Assembly (NCBI GenBank): GCA_944326385.1
Contig: CALVDT010000023.1
Location: 1-47,209 of the forward strand
Direction: 5' to 3'
Source of the DNA: an uncultured Bacteroidales bacterium
GTDB lineage: Bacteria > Bacteroidota > Bacteroidia > Bacteroidales > UBA932
DNA length: 47,209 bases
A program made the position numbers and the translations under genes. A model generated the notes under the pieces. It was given only the letters and a program-made list of their open reading frames with translations, was not told the DNA's origin and searched no databases. Below are positions 43,966 through 47,209 of the stretch, piece by piece; positions within the stretch are counted from its first letter, which is position 1, and each line of letters opens with the position of its first letter.

Positions 43966-45086
43966 AAGACATTCTGAAAATCACAGTTTCATTAGATGGA
44001 CGTATTGTCGGCACTTTGCAGATGACACCGGAAAGAGACCGAAGCGTGTTCGAGTACGACAAGAATTGGATAGCAGGCGGCTTCTCTATATCACCATGGG
44101 AATTGCCGCTCCGGACAGGACTCATATACTCAAAAGAAAATAGTTTCGGTGGCGGATTTGCAACATTTGAGGACAGTATGCCGGATGGGTATGGCCTTTA
44201 CCTGCTTGACAGGATGCTTCGTCGTGAAGGCGGTTCATTGGGAGCGCTCTCCACTCTTCAGAGACTGTCTCTGGTCGGCAGTTCCGGAATGGGGGCTCTA
44301 TGCTATAAACCTGAAGCTTCCAAAGAGCATACTGCAGCAATCACAGACAACGACTTTGACGAACTTCAGCGCAAAGTTCTCGATGTACTCTCCGAGAAAA
44401 GCGATGCTGATGCTTCCTTCTTGTACTACAATAGCCGTAATTCAGGTGGAGCAAGACCGAAAGCGGTATATATGGCTGCTGACGGCTCGGACTGGATAGT
44501 AAAATTCAGACATATTTACGATCCTTCAGATATTGGCAAGACAGAATATCAATACATGATGACCGCACAGAAATGCGGGATTGACATTCCGGAAATCCGC
44601 CTCATCAATGACGGCTACTTCTCAATCAAAAGATTCGATATCAAAGAAGGCCATCGCATCCATACGCTCACTGCGGCAGCCCTTCTGCAGTCCGATTTCC
44701 GCGCTCAGAGCATAGATTACGTAAATCTGCTTGCTCTGACCGGTTACCTTACACAAGATCCGGCACAGGTGGAACAGATGTTCCGCAGGATGGTTTTCAA
44801 TGTCGTATGCGCCAACAAAGACGATCACGCCAAGAACTTCAGTTTTCTCTGCGAAAACGGCAAATGGACTCTTGCCCCTGCATACGACATTACCTACTCA
44901 CCGGAAGGCACCAAAGGCGAACATGCAACATCTGTCAGATATTCAGGCAATCCAAGCCTTGAAGACATCATTTCCGCCGGCACCGGTATACGCATAAGCA
45001 GGGAACGCTGCATTGAAATTATCGATGAAATCGAATCTGTCTGCAACGCAGAACTTGACATTGATAAAACAGTAAAAATCAAATAG
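43962..45086 (+). CDS. hipA: HipA-family serine/threonine kinase toxin
   Basis: A 374-residue HipA-like kinase. An N-terminal subdomain (about 1-105) is followed by a glycine-rich loop GSSGMGALCYKP (107-118), GGARPK (162-167), the catalytic loop NKDDHAKN (285-292) and a DFG-equivalent YDIT (308-311). All catalytic parts look intact. E. coli HipA phosphorylates glutamyl-tRNA synthetase and causes growth arrest and tolerance; the target here is unknown. A full-length single chain argues against the three-gene HipBST type. Codon use seems slightly richer in A/T than upstream genes. Confidence 0.9.
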   Translation: MKDILKITVSLDGRIVGTLQMTPERDRSVFEYDKNWIAGGFSISPWELPLRTGLIYSKENSFGGGFATFEDSMPDGYGLYLLDRMLRREGGSLGALSTLQRLSLVGSSGMGALCYKPEASKEHTAAITDNDFDELQRKVLDVLSEKSDADASFLYYNSRNSGGARPKAVYMAADGSDWIVKFRHIYDPSDIGKTEYQYMMTAQKCGIDIPEIRLINDGYFSIKRFDIKEGHRIHTLTAAALLQSDFRAQSIDYVNLLALTGYLTQDPAQVEQMFRRMVFNVVCANKDDHAKNFSFLCENGKWTLAPAYDITYSPEGTKGEHATSVRYSGNPSLEDIISAGTGIRISRERCIEIIDEIESVCNAELDIDKTVKIK

Positions 45087-45095
45087 CTGTGGAAT

Positions 45096-45109
45096 GGACA
45101 CCGGTGTCC
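45096..45109. repeat. Perfect 14-bp palindrome between convergent hipA and AAA ATPase genes
   Basis: GGACACCGGTGTCC lies in the 29-base gap where the two genes converge. As RNA it could form a 5-bp stem with a CCGG loop from either strand, so it may be a small bidirectional terminator, but no T-run follows. Confidence 0.6.
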
Positions 45110-45115
45110 TCAAGT

Positions 45116-46255
45116 TCAGAAACTTTCCCTTAGCCATTCTGCGAAGAAATAGTCATATACCCTGTATGTGTCATCGGTATGAGTCAGCATATCATTCTTC
45201 AACAGGGCTTTGGCGGCCGCCTGCACCGAACTCGCCGATGAAAGCCTGTACTTGTTGACGAACTCCGCTGATGTGATACCTTTTGCATCCCCTTCCCTGG
45301 CCACTGCCTGAAGCAGCATCTTCTGCTTCGGTGCCAGTCTTGAAAGCAAGTCCTTGAAGTTGTTTTCCTGAACTGAAATCACGTTATGTTCCGCTATGGG
45401 AATCTTATCTTCAGTACAGTTTTCACCTTGCTCTGTCAAGGCAAACAGTTCATTCATCATCATCTGTACAAACCATGTACAGCCATCATACTTCCGGTAA
45501 ACTCGTTCCGGGACTCCAATATCGATATGCCGTCCATACCTTTCAAACATACTTGAAGCAAAATCCTCATAAATTTCCAAAGGAATCGGCTCAAGTCCCA
45601 TAGATATGGCACTCTGACAAAACGGTCTTGAAGAAGAATTGAACATATTGTTCATCAGATGTCTCTTGCTTCCGGAAAATACAAACACAGTATTTCTGCA
45701 TTTCTGAATCTCCGTTCTCAGCAGTGCCTCAACATTCTTTTCCCCGTATGTTCCTATCTGCTGGAATTCATCTATCGCCACTACGCACGGCATGTCAGCG
45801 GCCTCCAGATATTCGAAAATCTCTGACAGCGTAGTCTGTGGAGAGACTATCTCTCCAAGCCCTATTTCGAATTTCGGTTCTCCTGTAACAGGATCGAGGC
45901 TGAACCCGGCACGCAACGACCTTATTGTCTGAAAGAATTTCTCCTGCAATACTTTCCACTGCGGTTTCAGTTCGTCATAGACAGCCTTGCCGAGCAAATA
46001 GACGAATTCCGCCAATGAACCGGTAGAATAGATATCAACAAAAAATGTATGGAAATTCCTGCGGATATCAGGGATGGAAAATGTATGTTGAATAAGCCCT
46101 GTCTTTCCCATACGGCGGGGGGAAATCAAAGCTGTATTCCGTCCGTTCCGTATCTGCCGGATCAGGAAATCCGTCTCCTTTTCCCTGTCGCAGAAATACT
46201 CATCCGAAATATACTTCCCCACCACAAACGGGTTCTGGAATGCCTGTTTTTTCAT
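45116..46255 (-). CDS. AAA ATPase of the archaeal-type/STAND-like family (PF01637-like)
   Basis: A 379-residue ATPase common in multicopy in Bacteroidetes. N-terminal NPFVVGKYISDEYFCDREKE, Walker A SPRRMGKT (45-52), Walker B VVAIDEFQQI (near 160), a sensor-like VFVFSGSKRHLMNNMF, then a C-terminal winged helix (about 310-379, LAPKQKMLLQAVAREG). Relatives are often annotated only as ATP-binding proteins; some link to mobile or defence loci. No partner effector domain is fused. It has a good AT-rich promoter upstream. Confidence 0.85.
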   Translation of the reverse strand: MKKQAFQNPFVVGKYISDEYFCDREKETDFLIRQIRNGRNTALISPRRMGKTGLIQHTFSIPDIRRNFHTFFVDIYSTGSLAEFVYLLGKAVYDELKPQWKVLQEKFFQTIRSLRAGFSLDPVTGEPKFEIGLGEIVSPQTTLSEIFEYLEAADMPCVVAIDEFQQIGTYGEKNVEALLRTEIQKCRNTVFVFSGSKRHLMNNMFNSSSRPFCQSAISMGLEPIPLEIYEDFASSMFERYGRHIDIGVPERVYRKYDGCTWFVQMMMNELFALTEQGENCTEDKIPIAEHNVISVQENNFKDLLSRLAPKQKMLLQAVAREGDAKGITSAEFVNKYRLSSASSVQAAAKALLKNDMLTHTDDTYRVYDYFFAEWLRESF

Positions 46256-46287
46256 ACGAAGCTACATTATTATAATTTCAATTATTA

Positions 46288-46317
46288 CAAATATAATAAT
46301 TGTATTGATAATAACAA
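46288..46317 (-). promoter_or_regulatory. Promoter of the AAA ATPase
   Basis: TTG (46315-46317) is followed after 19 bases by TATATTTG (46288-46295) on the minus strand, about 33 bases before the ATG at 46255. The rest of the spacer to 46531 is AT-rich with no ORF or strong repeat that I could find. Confidence 0.6.
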
Positions 46318-46531
46318 GAATATCCTCTGTTATCTAATCGACTTGTCTCTATATACGTTCTTCACCGGTAGCTAACTTATTTTTGAATGACCTCGCTCTG
46401 AATTAACCACGAGATATCTGAAAATTTTTCCTGAATATACCATGCAATCTTAAAATCACTCTGATTGGAATGATTCTAATTTATAGAGATTGATACTTGA
46501 AATTAACTATGCATATTTCATCAAACTAGCA

Positions 46532-47011
46532 TTAATTAGTGTTTTCAGAGAGTATTTCAGCAGCTACTTGTTCTATACCGCCATTATGATTCACATTGTC
46601 ATGATATATACGTGGTACTAATTGCACAGTCTTACCATCTTCACATTCATGTAACACGCGTTGAATCCTCTTTGGATTATTGCACCTTGCAAACACTTCA
46701 TCTACACTACATTGCCACTTCTTAGCAAGACGTTCAGCAGCCGCCAAGTCTCCTTTAAAAACCTTAATTTCATCAACAGTCTTACCTGTTTGCTGTGCTA
46801 ATCGTCTGAAAGTCTCTTCATGTAAATTATTCCTATTAATATTTTTCCCTCCTTTTCTAATCACTTCTTTACGATTGATAAATTCTTTAATACCGTTTTC
46901 GAAAACCACCTGAAGTGGCTTTCCATCCGATGTTCCACCATCTTTATCAAAATCGGGGTAATTATTTCTGAATTTTACACTAGGCTGCTTATCGTTTAAA
47001 TCTGCACCCAT
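46532..47011 (-). CDS. Probable orphan C-terminal nuclease domain of a polymorphic toxin (WHH/HNH-like)
   Basis: A 159-residue acidic-to-basic protein. VKFRNNYPDF (residues 12-21) and the C-terminal LHECEDGKTVQLVP (120-133), H137 and NHNGG (141-145) match, in order and spacing, the HNH/Endo VII toxins whose tails read WHH-x-ED-G-TMQLVP...H....HTGG. The usual WHH is LHE here, so the second histidine is lost and activity is doubtful. The frame stays open upstream of the ATG for 37 codons to a stop at 47123-47125 and still looks protein-like (IFNPNEKPSGKNYG), but has no ATG there, so this may be a detached tail of a larger toxin. No immunity gene is evident nearby. Base content is far more AT-rich than the core, suggesting transfer. 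Confidence 0.55.
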   Translation of the reverse strand: MGADLNDKQPSVKFRNNYPDFDKDGGTSDGKPLQVVFENGIKEFINRKEVIRKGGKNINRNNLHEETFRRLAQQTGKTVDEIKVFKGDLAAAERLAKKWQCSVDEVFARCNNPKRIQRVLHECEDGKTVQLVPRIYHDNVNHNGGIEQVAAEILSENTN

Positions 47012-47209
47012 TTCGGCAAATGTCTGATCTTTTAAATTCCCGTAATTTTTCCCCGAAGGCTTTTCATTCGGGTTAAATATATATTCAATACTTCGGTAAA
47101 TTTTAACCGAAAATTTTAAAATTTAACAATCGAGTCGGATAAGGCCGGCTCAAACCCTATAAAAGTTCATTGAAATATTGTCAACAGATGAATCTACAAG
47201 CAGCAGTAA
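47012..47209. other. AT-rich window edge with palindromes, no complete gene
   Basis: The frame of the toxin-like gene continues open to 47123. AAATTTTAAAATTT (47111-47124) is a perfect palindrome, and TTCGGT-n8-ACCGAA (47092-47111) forms a hairpin beside it. An ATG at 47188 on the plus strand opens seven codons to the window end; it cannot be judged. Confidence 0.4.

Noticed and set aside
43654-45086. Three-gene HipBST system
   Set aside because: The kinase keeps its N-terminal subdomain in one 374-residue chain and there is only one small gene before it, so two-gene HipBA fits.
47188-47209. Start of a plus-strand gene at the right edge
   Set aside because: Only seven codons are visible, with no ribosome site or family signal.
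1-47209. tRNA, rRNA, insertion sequence or integrase genes
   Set aside because: No cloverleaf with a GTTCGAATC-type arm, no rRNA-like sequence and no transposase or integrase motif was noticed; a scan by eye can miss a tRNA.

Overview
The window is an ordinary, gene-dense stretch of a Bacteroidetes (most likely Bacteroidales) chromosome with moderate GC that drops to AT-rich sequence over the last kilobase. The assignment rests on several signs: many intergenic gaps carry the phylum's -7 promoter box TAnnTTTG, with weak or absent Shine-Dalgarno sites; typical families are present (DUF4290, DUF3822, FISUMP lipoprotein, FKBP lipoproteins, reverse rubrerythrin); and the gene pairs rsmD/DUF3822 and ftsK/lolA occur as they do in that order. 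No rRNA, tRNA, CRISPR array or insertion sequence was seen.

Layout. Positions 1-6933 are one minus-strand run: mazG, tcdA, a GNAT-like protein, prfA, a methyltransferase, tenA, thiD, a HAD phosphatase and the first codons of another gene; the distal part looks like a thiamin-pyrimidine salvage cluster. Positions 7111-11771 hold a CoA-transferase (plus strand) with a structured leader, facing a minus block of ybaK, a DUF4861-like secreted protein, rsmD, DUF3822 and a membrane-anchored unknown. Positions 11920-18010 are a plus run: nrnA, two FKBP lipoproteins, a MATE exporter, a cytidylate-kinase-like protein and a serine hydrolase.

Positions 17989-21247 encode butyrate kinase, phosphate butyryltransferase and acetate kinase on the minus strand. 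Together with the CoA-transferase they can turn acyl-CoAs into free short-chain acids, mostly with ATP gain. Positions 21344-27003 contain a short ComEC, ApbE, a FISUMP lipoprotein and a LemA/TPM/TPM group. The last two TPM genes are separated by a non-coding, inverted-repeat-bounded, hairpin-rich element of about 290 bp, the most unusual structure in the window.

Positions 27008-42509 are almost all minus-strand housekeeping: lolA-like, ftsK, DUF4290, an AddA/AddB-like helicase-nuclease pair, rubrerythrin with its own promoter and terminator, a NUDIX hydrolase, class I fumarase, prfB and asnA. cysK (plus) follows. From 43570 on the content is accessory: a hipB/hipA toxin-antitoxin operon, an AAA ATPase, and an AT-rich tail with what looks like an orphan C-terminal nuclease domain of a polymorphic toxin.
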